Shown: positions 26,771 through 39,510 of the stretch, piece by piece
Position numbering within the stretch: position 1 is the first letter of the stretch
How the letters are laid out: every line of letters begins with the position of its first letter
From: Siphlonurus alternatus
Taxonomy: Eukaryota; Arthropoda; Insecta; Ephemeroptera; Siphlonuridae
Length of the DNA: 64,000 nt
Reading direction: 5' to 3'
NCBI GenBank assembly: GCA_949825025.1
Contig: OX463780.1
Span: 43,194,979 to 43,258,978, forward strand
Translations under genes and position numbers: made by a program
The notes under the pieces: generated by a model
Databases searched by the model: none
The model's input: only the letters and a program-made list of their open reading frames with translations
Told to the model about the DNA's origin: nothing

Positions 26771-27399
26771 TGATTCTCAATGAGATTCAACGATAATATT
26801 GTTTCTTTAATATTTATGCATTTTAATTTAAAATGACGATCATTCTCATAAATCACAAAACAAATTTAATCACCTGTTCTTCATTTCAGTGGGTCAAAAG
26901 GCTGAGGCTTGCTTAATCCATTTTAAATAGTTCTATGCTGTGGAATATTACAAATTATGAGATTATATAATGAGATTATTTTTTATTGTAATGTACTAAG
27001 TAAAGCTGCACTTCTTCTTCTTATTTTATTGAGAGTAGGCTAAAATTAGCCATGCACCCAAAGCCAAAGCTGCATAAGTTTAATTAAAAAAGTACTTATT
27101 TTTAAAATAAAAGGTTTAAATTAATTTAATCTAAGCAGTAAGAATATAAAATGGTTATAATAAATTGTGCAGAGAACAGCAATTTTGACTAGTATGGAAC
27201 CACACAATTATTTTCAGTCAAACTAGTATTTCTCAATATATTTATTTATTAATATCTAAATTAACCACTAATCAAACAAAAATCATTAAATACTATAATA
27301 ATAAATAAAGTAATTAATCAAATTTAACTTTATTTTTGACATATGTATGTTAATAATCATAATAATAATATGTGTTAGTGTTATTTCTGATGACGTGTG

Positions 27400-27660
27400 T
27401 TGAAATATAGGTACAGCTGGGTGTATCTCCTGCCTGCCGCTCTTTGCTCCGCCTCGCAACCTGCTCCATACAGCATCCTCCTCCCCACTTTCATCTCACA
27501 CAGCCAGCGACGGAGGCAGACGTTGCTCGCGTAGAGCCGCCATGCTGCGTCCGCCTCGAGACGATCGAAGTCATTTACCTGACGTATTCTACTGCTGCTT
27601 GACTCAACTTCTCGTTCACAGGAGCACCAGCAGGAATTCCGCTTGTGTAACTTTGGCAAA
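27400..27660. promoter_or_regulatory. GC-rich island
   Basis: Contains CTCGCGTAGAGCCGCCATGC and CCGCCTCGAGACGATCG. Frames on both strands are open because of base composition; no domain is recognised. Confidence 0.25.
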
Positions 27661-28634
27661 AATGTTGTATGTTTGTTTGAATACATCTCTCCTTATCCTT
27701 AAATATATATATATTTTTTTTCTTCTCTTTCGTTACTCTTCTATACCCCCTTTTTTACTTCTTTACGAAACAAGATTGAGTACCGTCATTTATTTTGTAT
27801 CAAGAGATTCGTATATATATATACGTATAGTAGTCGAAGAGTGTTTACTGCCTTGCCATGAAAATAACCCTCCTTCATGTTACTGAAGAATATAAAAAAT
27901 AAAAAAAAAGAGAGGAAAAAGAATTTGATGTTTAATAACTAAAACTACCAACAGATGGCTCTTATAAGATTGATTTTTGTGATAGGAAACTATAAAATGT
28001 ACTGAAACAACAACCAATAAATTATTATTTATGAGGTTATCTTTGATCCTTTGAAAATTACTAATTTCATGTGATTCTAAAAGTGTTTTATTTGTTATAA
28101 TATGAACCATAAATAATAATTTTGTGTTAAATTCAATTTTTATTTAAAAGTGAATATAAAAAAGTAGGGGAGAATGCCCGATACACTAATAAAATGGATT
28201 AAAATTGAAATTTTTCACGATGCATTGGAAACAAAATCTCAAGTAATTTAACCTACAGAGCTTGCATTTTTTCCATTACTTTAATCAACTTTAATGTCAT
28301 TATTTTGTTTTGTTCATCGATCGAGACAATATTTTTGTGTGTGTGTGTATTGGGGCCATACAGTATTAGTCAGAACTAAAATCTATATACAAAATCTATA
28401 CGTTTTATTTACGCTCAATATAATAGGTACTTACTATTAATTATTTACAATTCTTGCCAATGTATTTCATATCAATATTATTTTTTAATAAATTATGTAT
28501 GCATTAAAAAAAATATAATAACTCCACTTTAATAAACTGATTCCAATTACTAGAAAAATATTTTTGTTTGTAATATTATTTCTATTTTAACTACTCGTGA
28601 ATAACAAGAAGAACAAAAAATTGATGAAAAATTG

Positions 28635-29060
28635 CCCGTGTCAACAGAATGGTCCGTGATGCGAGTAGCAGCCATTAGAAGAGTCGTCATTCCCAACGGA
28701 GGCAATTTGCAGATACTCCGCTCCCCGCCAAGATGGCACAAACTAGGGAGACTCTGAGGTTAGAGCACCCCACCCCCCCTCCCTCTTCCCAGAGTTTTGT
28801 TGCTGGAGTGATGGACGCCGGCGCTTGGGGAGAAGGGGGAGGCTGGACAATGCGCCACGTCGTTCGTCCACTGCAGCAAAACAACGGCCGGTAATTAATG
28901 ACCAGCGAGCGGCGTCGGGTCGGCTACTTTCAGAGAGAGAGCCTCACAAAAAGTGCTACTGCGTTGGTTATGTGTGGTGCTCACCTACCAGCAAAACCTA
29001 GTCACATCCCCAGAGAACATTCATCATCGGTGCATCTAGGTGTCGCTCTGGGTGCACTAT
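28635..29060. promoter_or_regulatory. GC-rich island with a C-run
   Basis: Includes ACCCCACCCCCCCTCCCTC near 28768 and CGCCACGTCGTTCGTCCAC. Short open frames only. Confidence 0.25.
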
Positions 29061-32000
29061 ATAATTATGCAATAGGAAATGCAGTAGAAAAAAAACATTT
29101 AAAAATTGTATTCTAAAATTTATATTATGAATTATTCTTGAGTTAATTTTTTACAGCTTTGTATTGAAATGCAAGGACAATTATTTTTTGTCAATCTCCA
29201 TTTAGATTCTTCAGTTATATAATACACTTATTATAGAAACTCATCAATAATCTGTAGCATACAGTAATTAATTATATAAAAATAAATTGATAATATTTCT
29301 ATTATCTATTCTGTATTTAATTATGATTTATCTAAAACTTCAATGGATAACCATAAAAAATATTAATGTATTACCTACTCAATCTCACTGTGTGCATTCC
29401 TGTGATAAAATTCAGTAGCCAACTTAAAGCTTGCAATAAACCTTTCAATAATTTTATATACTTGAACTAATCAATATGACAAGAGCTGCTTGTAAATAAC
29501 ATTTTTTTTTTTTTTTTTTTTTTAAATTTTATATTGCCTATTAGAATTGCTGGGCTTTAGTCCAAGTTAAGATTCATAACAAATATATTCCAAGAAATAC
29601 AACAACTATTATTATTATTATTGTAACTAGTAGTAGTAGCTACTGTAACTAAAATCGTTTTGAACTGAAAATAGCAGTGTCATGCAGCAAACCTAATATA
29701 TTGTAGCTTGTGCTGCCGCAACTCAAACCTATAAATACTTCAGTCGTCTAATTTGCAATGAAATGAGATTTTTCATTCTAAATAGCCTAAAAAAAGTTTT
29801 TTTTTTTGCTATCGTTGAAAAGTTTATATATTATATGAGGAGGAATTCATCCTATATTTATTTATTTATAATAATAATAAAGCTAAAAACTATCTTAATA
29901 TATTATGTATGGTAATAATGAAACACAACAAATAAAAATCATATACACAAGATGTAGCATTTAATGCTTCCATGTTTTCAAAAACTTTACAGAGGACAAT
30001 ATTATCATCATTATTCATTCTTTCAAAAAAAAAACAAATTTTTTTGAGTATATTATTATTATATATATATTTTTAATGGTATACAAGAAGTACCCTTCTG
30101 CCTATACAAAAATGACGCGCGATATTTTATATATTTTATTTTTAAAAGTGACATAGATGTACAATGACGGAAAAATATTTAAACAAAAAAGTTTTTTACC
30201 CTAGACACCGAGTGAACTGAACATTTTTAATTATATTATATTATGATTACATTATGATTATGGACTGAAAGTTTTTTAAGGGACAATTATGAAATGTATT
30301 AATTAAAAAAAAAAAAAAAATTAAAATTTTCAAAAATCTTAGTAATTATTGAGGTATTACTTAAAAATTGTAAATTAAAACACAATTAAAATTTAAAAAA
30401 TTGTAAAAAGTTTGAGGTCGTTGTGTAGTACCAGTTCAGTCCAAACCGCGTCCTGAGATTTTTTTTTATTTTAATTATTACTTTTGTTTTATTTATCAAT
30501 TTAAAATTTTACATGTTTTTTTTAATGTCAAATATTTATTTTAATAAGTTTTAACTAACAAATTTTAATGAGGTGAATAATATTGCAATTTAAGTCCGTG
30601 AATGAGGTACATACATTTATTTTTCATATATAATTCAAAAAATTAAGTCTTACACGTTGAAACAACAGATAATAATTATGACGTCACTCTTTTTCGTTCT
30701 TCTTTCGTGTAACAAACCGACTAAGTCACAAACAAATTTTACAGAGATAATTTTTTTAAGAGGAGGGGCTTTTTTTTGGAGCTTATTTTCAATGGTATAG
30801 AAAAACAAAATATTTCTTTTTGATAATAAAAAGGATATAAATATTATGCTTTGAGGTATTTTTTTTTATATAATATGAAAAAGGCAAAAGGGTAAAGAAA
30901 CTTTTTATGATCAAATTTTTTAAAAACTCAAAAAAATAAAGTAATTGTTTTTTTAGACATGAGTTTTTTTTTTATTATTTTATAATTTCAAATTTCACGG
31001 GACTTCCATACGTATACTTTTCTTATTTAAATAAATTTCATCACCAAGTCCCAACCCGTTTATAGTTAAAAAAAAAAAAAGTAAAAAAAAAATCTCATTT
31101 CTAAAAATAAAATTACATAGATTGTTTGGTGACTATATCAGAAACAAAAATAATACATTTTCATTTTATATAAGCACCTGAGTGTGTATGACAAATTTTT
31201 TAAATTTTTAATTTTTTCCGTATATTTATTAATAATTATAGACCATATTGATGGTGGGATAAAGAGAGGAGGAAAGGAGGAGGAGGAGGAAAAAAAGCAC
31301 AACAGATATAACAACTATGATTTTTTACAACAGCACAACCTTTGTTTTTTTTTTTTGTATTTTATTTTTTTACACAACAGTACCTTAATTACGGATATCT
31401 AGGGACATTTGGGGGGGGGGGGAATTTGGAGTGGTTTGGATTTTAGGGTGACTTATAAAGGAATTTTGGATAAAAAGGATGGGGGGGGGGGTGAAAGGTT
31501 AACGTGAGGATTTTTTTAAATTTTTTACTACCTACAATTATGTACTTCACTCTTTATACAGTTCTCGGTGTTCTTTTTTTTTTTTTTTTTGGATTGCTGA
31601 TGGGCGTAGGCCGAAGTCTTTAGCAATGTGTCGAGTAATATTATCACACATTCACTGGAGTAGGTCCTTGCTTTATCCACTTCACCGATATAAAAAAAAA
31701 ACACTCTTCTATATAATATAGAGTGTTCTTAATATTTTCATTAATTAGGACAGTCTATTATTTATAGAATTATATATAATAATAGTATCATTTTTTATAA
31801 TTATTATTATTATTATTAATGTACTTATTTAAAAATTGTTCCTCGCATTTTCCAATTTTATTTACTTATGTATACATTATTTTGTTTAAAGAGCGTTCGT
31901 GGCACTAATATATTGTTTTTCGTAATAATAATTATATATTCATTAAGCACTATAGATGTTAGTAGCACTGAAATATTTTTAATTTTTTTTTTTCATATTT

Positions 32001-32284
32001 TTTTATCATAATAACACTCGAGTATTGGTTTTGAATTTGCTACACACACTATTATTATTATTTTTTTTTTTAAATATTTTTAATTAATTATCACTTCTAC
32101 GGTCGTTTTTTGTACCAAGATTCCTCACATTTTTTTCCCCTAAAAAGGTCTTATTTTATAATGAGGGATAATAATTCTTTTTATAATAATAATTAAATAA
32201 AAAAAAAAAAAAATCTGAGTACTTTTTTTCACGTTATCCAAGTTACGGAATAACGTTCGTCGATTGTTTATAATTTTTTTTTTT

Positions 32285-34055
32285 TTTTAAAGGAGGATCA
32301 TCAACAGCAGAGGAGAATCAGAGTATACAACACGTCACTCTTGAGCGAGGAGATCGGAGGAATTCGTATCACGTGGTTTATGACATGGTCATGTCATACA
32401 AGAGGAGGAGGAGGAGCTGCCGTACAGAAGGGCCGAGGCGGCGGGGTCACTGGACTGCTGCAGTTCGCCGGGATCAGCGATCAGCGACGACGACGCTTGA
32501 CCATTGCTGGGAACACACACACGAGGGCAAAGTTAGACAGGAAGAATGTACACACCACTGTGGGTATTGTCATACGTGCAGTCTATGGAGGACTTGAAAG
32601 TTTTTTTTTTTCTACCTTAGCACCCCTTTTTACATACTCCACAAGTAAAACTTAGGTAAGGGTAACGATTGATTGATTGGTTGGTATTTTGGGGCAATTG
32701 ACACATTTTAGTCATGTACCCTGTAGGGGTTATAGCAATAGAAATGTTTAAGAGGTGTATATCTTAAACAAATCAAATTTTTATTAACGGAGGAAAATTC
32801 ACAATAACAAAATTTACAAAATAATAATTATATATGTTAAACCATAATTCTCGCAAAAATTGGTAAAATTTAAGTTCAAATAAATAATATTTTAGCTCTT
32901 TCGAACAAGCATACAGCATTTGCGTAACGTATTATAATATCGAGTGGGAAGTACATTATAATTTATATTATTATTTTGAAAATTTATGAAGCTAGATATC
33001 ATATATAATAAATAAGACTGTAAATTATAGTTCATCATTATTTCCATTAATTAAATTATTTTCGCTATACAAATCATCTAACATTACGGAAAACAAAAAG
33101 CAAAACAATATCGCCATCTTACTAAAAAAATCTTTGTTAGTTAATACACTAAACCTATTAAAAGATTTCCAAATCAACTTTACTCTTTTACTTATTTCAG
33201 TACCATTAAGACTAAAAAAAAAAAAAGAAGCGCGTATTATTAAAGGTAGTGATTGTTGATCTTACCCGGCAGTGTCTGGTTTAATTAGCACAAGAAGAAG
33301 TAGTCGCAGTACAAAATTCGTTTTTTTTTTTTTTTTATTTGTATATTTCATCGTGAGAAAAAGGTAGCTCTAGCAAATCAAGTAGACAGAAAACACAGAG
33401 TTAATTAACCGGTTTGTGAGTCGACTAATGATCGCGGCGACGTTGGTCCGGCGGTGCACGGGAGACGCCATTACGTGAGAAGACGACGTGCAAGGGAAGC
33501 AAAAATCACTCCCTCATCGACACTGCTGGTACAGTGTTACTTTTTATTTTGGTCAATGTTAAAAAGTATGAGAGAGAAGCCGCCCCGATTTAAAAAAAAA
33601 AATAAAAAACTCGTTTTTTATAGCTTGAAAGTTTATACGAAACAAACGCGTGACTTATTGCTAACTTATAGTGAGGTGTCTACTGTAACCGTGAATAAGT
33701 ATTTGTGCAACTTATAAAGTTAAAGTCACAATAAAAATATATTAATTTTAAATTAAAAAAACAATTTTTTCAATTTAAAATATACTTGGATGCATTGTAT
33801 ATCTTTTCCATTAAACTAACATGAAATAGATCTTCAATTAAGTAACAATTAAAATGTGATATATTTTATGATGTCACTATTTTTTGTAGTTGACTTTGAC
33901 TCTAGGTCACGGCTCCTGCTCTAATATCTCTCGAATGAGCACCCAGCACATGAAACAAGACGTGTTCTGGAGCAAACGTGCAGCATCCTTGGTGCCTGCT
34001 GGACCAGCAATGCGTGGGAAGAAGAAGGAGCATCGTTTGTTTTTACGACGTCATA
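32285..34055. promoter_or_regulatory. cluster of three GC-richer islands
   Basis: Islands lie at about 32310-32580 (GAGGAGGAGGAGGAGC, CGACGACGACGC), 33395-33535 (GATCGCGGCGACGTTGG) and 33895-34055, separated by AT-rich DNA. The plus-strand frame at 32341-32655 is arginine/glycine-rich low complexity, not a recognised protein. Confidence 0.22.
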
Positions 34056-34208
34056 CAACTATCATCTTGATTTTTTTTTTTTTTTTTTAACAAATAAAAT
34101 AACGAGGTGATATAAAAGACCATACTTAAGTCAAATCAAAACTTTACTACACATACATTTTTTTTTTTTTAGTACTGAAAAGTAATACAAGTACACAATG
34201 AGTGTCAA

Positions 34209-34211
<3 letters not shown>

Positions 34212-34243
<32 letters not shown>
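34212..34243. repeat. homopolymer T32
   Basis: The longest single-base run in the window. Several T12-T22 runs lie nearby (29502-29523, 31574-31590, 33320-33337, 34072-34088). It could mark an old retroposed poly(A) tail, but no gene-like sequence adjoins it. Confidence 0.9.
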
Positions 34244-34247
<4 letters not shown>

Positions 34248-34714
34248 TTTATGTTTAAGATACAGAAATGTAGCCAAGAAAACTTTAATAAGGTTGTGGA
34301 TTTTGTTTTTGTTTTCATACAAAAAAAAAAAGTAACTTGCCAAAAAATCAAAATAAAAGTAAATATTGTTGCCAGAACAATTGTGTTCAACAAAGAACAA
34401 GAATTATATATCTAGTGCACATATCAGCACATTGTATGCTCTGAGTTACATCAATGACTTGACTTTATAATACACAATTTTCTATACACAAGTATATGTA
34501 CGTGGCAGAATATAAAAATCAACTATATAATACAAAACAATAAGTTATTATATCAGTTTAAAAAAAATAAAAAAAAAATATATATTTATTCTTTTATGAT
34601 GATGAATATTATAATATATAAAAAAATTCAATACACAATTAATATAAATAAAAACTTGATGAATGGAAAAGGTGTGTGTATTAAAAAGAATTAAAACTAA
34701 ATATATTCATTCAG

Positions 34715-34910
34715 CACGGCGGTCCTCGAGAGTTATCTATGTCTGCATTGCACCTCCTTCTACTAATTAGCGTCCATTCACGACCAAGTGCGGCTGACTA
34801 ATGCCTCATCAACTCGCCTTCTCTGCAACATGAGGGGGGAGGGGGGGGGGGCACGCAGGTGGCCTCGTCGCACCGCGTGGGAGGGTGTGGTCCGCCAACA
34901 TGTTTAATTC
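34715..34910. promoter_or_regulatory. hth: GC-rich island with a G-run, downstream of hth
   Basis: Contains G6-A-G11 at 34834-34851 and GGCCTCGTCGCACCGCG. It lies 0.8 kb past the terminal coding exon and could be 3'UTR, 3' intron or regulatory DNA. Confidence 0.25.
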
Positions 34911-35682
34911 ATCCTTTTTTTTCTTTACTACCTTCAAAATTTGCAATTAAAAATATTGCTATTAAAGTCTGTGCAAGAAAGAATTTCTTTTTAATGATGT
35001 CTTCGTAAAAAAAGTATTGCACATTAATTAAGTTTAAAATTTGTTACGGAGAATATTATGATTAATGTCTGAAAAACTTATATATGGATATATAAAATAT
35101 TAATATTTGAATACAAACATTTTGTTACAATTTTCTAGCATTCAAATCTCCGTATAAGAATAACATGTGACGTACATTTTGCATACTTTACGGGGGATAT
35201 CCGAACCGCTTTTCGCTTTTCTACGTCAACGTCGCACAAAATAGAGCAAACTATATTACAGCTAATCATAATTAATATTAATGCTATGAACGAGACATTT
35301 ATAATGTGAAATAGACGGGTTATCATTCTGTATTGTGAGACAGATTTTGAAGTTCCAGTTTTTTAAGATTCCGTTACGATTTACTTAAAAATGATATATA
35401 ACGTTAAATTAATTTATTACTGCATGTTTTTTTAATTTTTCTTTGTAATAATTACACAATGCCAAGGGGATACAAAACTTATTCTATAAAAATTTCAAGG
35501 TACAGACAATCCCGTAAAAAGTTTAATAAACTTGCCTTTAATTGGTCTCTTCAAATAAAAAATTACTTTAAAAAACAGGCATTTCAGACCAACTAATTAC
35601 GGAATTGTCTGAACAAATATCAATGGAGCACATTACTGGTGACGTCACACACGTCTCCAGGTCATTGACATGTTCTTCTTAC

Positions 35683-35705
35683 CTGTGGTCTAGGCTGCGG
35701 GGGGG
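35683..35705 (-). other. hth: hth 3'UTR start with splice donor after the stop
   Basis: Twenty-three untranslated nucleotides follow the TAG stop and end in CACAG|GTAAGAAG, a strong 5' splice site (intron begins at 35682). This suggests that the stop-codon exon is not the last exon and that the 3'UTR continues in an exon at lower coordinates, which I could not locate. The stop lies less than 50 nt from the junction, so such splicing should not by itself trigger nonsense-mediated decay. The alternative is that the donor is unused and the transcript runs on to a nearby poly(A) site. Confidence 0.6.
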
Positions 35706-35869
35706 CTACAGATGGTGTCCGTAGTACTGCGCGGGGTAGTGGTACTCGTTGTGGAAGGCTGGGTCACCCGGCGGCCGGTGCATCATCTGCGCCTGTCCGT
35801 CCATCATGTAGCCCATACTCGCACCGTCCGGACTGTAGGCTCCACTGGGGCCTGCGTGAGGTGAGAACA
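35706..35869 (-). CDS. hth: homothorax terminal coding exon (C-terminal tail)
   Basis: This part encodes the C-terminal tail of Homothorax after the homeodomain. The peptide reads GPSGAYSPDGAS, then MGYMMDGQAQMMHRPPGDP, then AFHNEYHYPAQYYGHHL and TAG (35706-35708). The MMHRPPGDP block and the tyrosine-rich YYGHHL end are typical of arthropod Hth as I know the family. Two acceptors fit the phase-1 upstream exons. The distal one (CCGTAG, exon from 35869) adds V-F-S-P-H-A. The proximal one (CTCACGCAG, exon from 35851) starts directly at G-P-S-G. Both keep the frame. The fly protein, as I recall it, has a V-Y-T-P-H-P-G-P-S-G stretch here, so the distal acceptor is likely used in at least one isoform. 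The proximal site has the better pyrimidine tract. The open frame further upstream (to 35996) is intronic read-through and not part of the protein. Confidence 0.93.
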
Positions 35870-38218
35870 CTACGGTCACCGAGGTCAGATCCCTGTCCGC
35901 CCAACACGAGGGGCCCGCCCCACCCCCCACCCCGTGGGGGAGAGACTTTGAAACCACCTCCCGACAACCCACCCATTTATCATTACGTGTGAGCAAAGTG
36001 CTTAACTTTTAAATAATTTAAAACAAAATCGTTCCATCAAAATGCTTGTCTTATCTGTAATGGTGGTACTTTCACACATGTTCAGAATATTGAGGTGAAA
36101 ATAAATTGCAGACAGTTTATGAATATTTAATGTTAATTAACAAAGCAAACAAAAACAATTTTCAAATTTTGTGATGCAAATGGCTGCATAATAAATTTAA
36201 TAAAAAATATACGATTTCATGAATTCAAGTTTTTTAGTATATTTTTTACGAATACTATTTTGATGGAATATCATCGTTTACACATATATTTAAATATTTG
36301 TAAAATCACAATATTGATTTTTCTGTTGACAGAAATGCAGGCATATTAAATATGTCAAAGACAAAAAAACCCCACAAAAATATTTACAATTTAATAATAA
36401 GGGATTTCTTTCAAAACCAAAATATATATTTTTATACATGCATAATTTTACTTACACCCCTTATATCATAAAAATGTTTATATAAAGTTTTATTATACCA
36501 ATAATTTTTTACTTAATATTATAATAAGTATCAGCTGATTATTTTATATAGTCGTAACATCATTATATGACAGAAGTTTACGTATCCAAAATGTTATCAG
36601 TAAGAGCAGCTAGAGAAGAGAATCAAGTACGCTCGAGGCTAGGCAATTAAGGCAGCAGTGTTACGACACTATAAGGGATGCTGCTTAGGGAGGAGGGATT
36701 GTCTGGCTGAGATTAAACCTCGCACTACTATAAGAGAGGGAAGAAGGATGACGGTAAAATGACCTAAAGCATCTCCTCATCTTAAATATATGAAGAGGAA
36801 GAGGAAGACAAGTTCAATGAGTTTCATTGCACTTCCGTTCATATAATAAAGTTTTTGTGCTGTAACCAGTTTTCATTAAACATAGGTCTTAAAAAAGTAA
36901 AGGGAATTATATAGAGAATATCCCTTGGTATAAGACATTAAAGTTAGAAATAAACGCTCTAGGGATACAGTCTTCTTAGTTCAAGCAGAGATCACCGTGC
37001 GACCAAATTAAAGTCACTGACCTCCCCATTCTAATCCATCAAGTTACACCAGACAATCTCGTCGTCTTGCTCACATTGGGGAGAGGGAGGGGGGTCTACA
37101 AGATTCACACCAACTATAATATTAGGTGACGACATAGGGGATGAAAAAGAATATAGTGAAAAAAAATACTACTGTTATTTATTGACTATTTTTCGTCTCT
37201 CGTCACTTTTTTTCTTTTTAAAGAGTCTTTTGGGAAAAATATTATATAAAAATAAAGTAGATTTCAATTATTTTAGAAAGGTTGTAAAAGTTCAAATAGA
37301 TGGCTATGAAATATTTCAAAAGTTGGTATATTATATAGAGGTGAGGGAGCGACTTGTCCGGATCGATTGCCGATGGTGTCTGTTCGGGGAGTGACACGGC
37401 GAGCCTTGGCCGGATTAAAATTTCACGCGCTCGTTTTTCTCGATCGCGTGGTATCTTGCAACAATGGGCACCGTCAACAATAAAGTTCTGAATATATCGA
37501 CCAGTATAGTGCAATTAGAATGGCGCATTATTGTAAACTTAAATAAAATAGATTGATGTATTAAATTTAACTTCTTTTTTTTTTAACTATTAAATACTCA
37601 GCTAATTCTTTTAGACTGTTACAAATATATATACAAAAATTAAATTTCAAGTTATTACATTTTTTTTCCTGCTTCTGCTGGTCAATATTTGTAACGACAT
37701 AAAACTTTTTTTTCTCTCCAACAAAAAAAAAAACTTATATTTTTATATAAGTAAAAAACATTGCTGAGTGAGCCGAACGAAAAGTAGCGACGCTCGACCG
37801 TTTCCATTCCAGCAGATCGAGCGAAAGTGAGGGGAGGAGGGTGTGGGGTTGGAGATTGGTTTGCTGGAGCTGAGTGCAAAAGGGGGTTTGGGGGGGGGGG
37901 GGACCATTTCGGACGTTAAAACCCTGCGCTGGTCGCGGTGGTGGCGCTTGCTTGCTCGGGCCGCGTCTCGGTTGCGCTGGACACGCCGGTCCAGAGAGGG
38001 TCGCCATTACAAATTGACGGCTCTGATGGATGGCGCTTTAGGGGAGCAGCCACACTACTGTATATATATGCTAGTATGGAGGGTTGCCTGCTAGGGGATT
38101 GGCAAAGGGGAAAAGCAGCAGCCAGCACATAGAAAGTAAGAGAGAAAATGCTTTTTTCGCGCACTATCTACCACTACCCTTATATAACTTGAAACTTTTT
38201 TTTAGTCTAAGAAATCTT

Positions 38219-38263
<45 letters not shown>

Positions 38264-39384
38264 TTTATTGAATCACATTGTGCTGTATAAAAGCCTAAAA
38301 AGTTTTTTTTTTTTTAATATTTACAATATTTAGAAAATTAATAAAACAAAAATTGACGTAAAAAAAAGCATTTTTCTTTATACGGAATAATTTTCTCATT
38401 TTTTTTGGGGTGTTTTATGTAGTAAAGTCGTATAGAGAGGTTATTTGATGGTTAAAGAGGGTTTCGATGGTTCGTATCTCCCCTATAACAATCTCCGGGA
38501 CTCTTCAAGTTTCCGTCCTTCCTTCTCGCGACAAGCAACAGCTCGGCGATGTAAAGTTCGCACGACGAGAGGGTCTACTCGCGGTGTGAGAGGGTAAGAA
38601 CTCGCTCGTAAAGGCGCGACCCAAATGTGTACTTGACTTTCTTACTGATACGATGAACCAAAATTTCTTCTTCACATAGAGGCGTAAAAACGAGAGGGTA
38701 GCTTAGAATGTGAATGAGTCAAACTAGCGCTATGGGATTTTTATATACCCTTCTACTTTTTTCAGTGTCTTATTTTTAGTAGAGAGTATCACACATAATA
38801 GGTGTAAAAAAAAAAAAAGTCTTACGATAAGATTTTGGATAATTGGTATCAGGTGTATTTTAAAACTTTATAACCCTTAATAAATTTAATATACATAGAT
38901 AAAAATTAATAGGAAAAAAAAACACACATGAAAATAATGGGGAAAAAATATAGAGAGAAAAGTTAGAAGAAAAGAAAGAAGGAAGATATTTTTCAGCAAC
39001 GCTAGGCGCCGTTTTCGTTTCAATACTACCCACTACTGCAGAATTTGATTCCCTAATATTAGCTCAAGCCAAGCATTCCTTCTTCCTACTGCTAGCAAGC
39101 AAATGTCGCCTAGTGACATAGGGCCTTAGTGACGGCAAGGAATGTGCCCCTCCCCCTTTTTTTCCCACCACCCCAGAATAAACATTGATCAAAGCTTTTG
39201 ATTGGAAGACCCATGTGGAATTTTTATTACTTTTAACACAGTAAACTAGCTTTTTTTTTTAATATTATTCTTCCCATTTTATAAAAAAAAAACGACCAAT
39301 TTATTTAAAGAAAAAAGCCCGATTAATAATAATAAAAAAAATTGAATGAATTAAAAAAAAATGAACTACTACTTGCGGACTTAC
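35870..39384 (-). other. hth: hth intron between helix-3 exon A and the terminal exon
   Basis: This 3.5-kb stretch (its right end is the GTAAGT of exon A) has no further exon that I can support. It holds GC-richer islands at about 36600-36800, 37010-37130, 37330-37515, 37770-38135 and 38460-38650. It also has an (AT)n tract at 38222-38260 and a G12-13 run at 37890-37902. The islands show no open reading frame that fits the hth frame or phase and are best read as candidate intronic regulatory DNA. Confidence 0.6.
38222..38260. repeat. (TA)n microsatellite
   Basis: An alternating TA run of 39 bp followed by T7, inside the hth intron between exon A and the terminal exon. Confidence 0.95.
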
Positions 39385-39443
39385 CCGCTCTGTTAGATTG
39401 GTCTATCATGGGTTGAACGATTCGGCGCCGAGCATTGATGAAC
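39385..39443 (-). CDS. hth: homothorax homeodomain helix-3 exon, version A (59 nt)
   Basis: This exon encodes the DNA-recognition helix of the TALE homeodomain. The first base completes the codon of W48, and the exon then reads [19 protein letters not shown] and ends one base into the next codon. The DNA-contacting residues I50, N51, R53 and R55 are all present. The acceptor is CTCCTCCAAAG|G after a long CT-rich tract, with a CTAAC branch-point candidate at 39475-39480. The donor is GCGG|GTAAGT, a consensus match. The phases fit the terminal exon: G joins GC to give G-P-S-G, or G joins TG to give V-F-S-P. The residues match the MEIS/Hth family consensus (M in IVQPM), so A is probably the ancestral-type version. 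Exon B, 67 nt upstream, is a second version of the same segment. Confidence 0.92.
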
Positions 39444-39510
39444 CTTTGGAGGAGAAAGAGACAGAAAGAGAGAGGGTTAGAGGACGTTGCTCAAGGTTCT
39501 CATCACTTAC
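39444..39510 (-). other. hth: 67-nt intron between the alternative helix-3 exons
   Basis: This intron runs from GTAAGTG (donor of B) to TCCAAAG (acceptor of A). Its second half is almost pure CT. The best branch-point match, CTAAC with the adenosine at 39477, lies only 33-34 nt from the donor of B. That is shorter than metazoan spliceosomes normally tolerate (about 50 nt, from classic alpha-tropomyosin work). Direct B-to-A splicing is therefore expected to be sterically blocked. Confidence 0.7.

Noticed and set aside
21170..35215. Shared phrase TACTTTACGGG near 21176 and 35187, thought to be a repeat family
   Set aside because: The similarity does not extend beyond about 16 bp, so it cannot be told from chance.
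35706..35996. Full 96-codon open frame at the hth terminal exon starting at an ATG
   Set aside because: Only the part from 35869 (or 35851) onward is coding. The upstream portion is intron read through, and the ATG is not a start.
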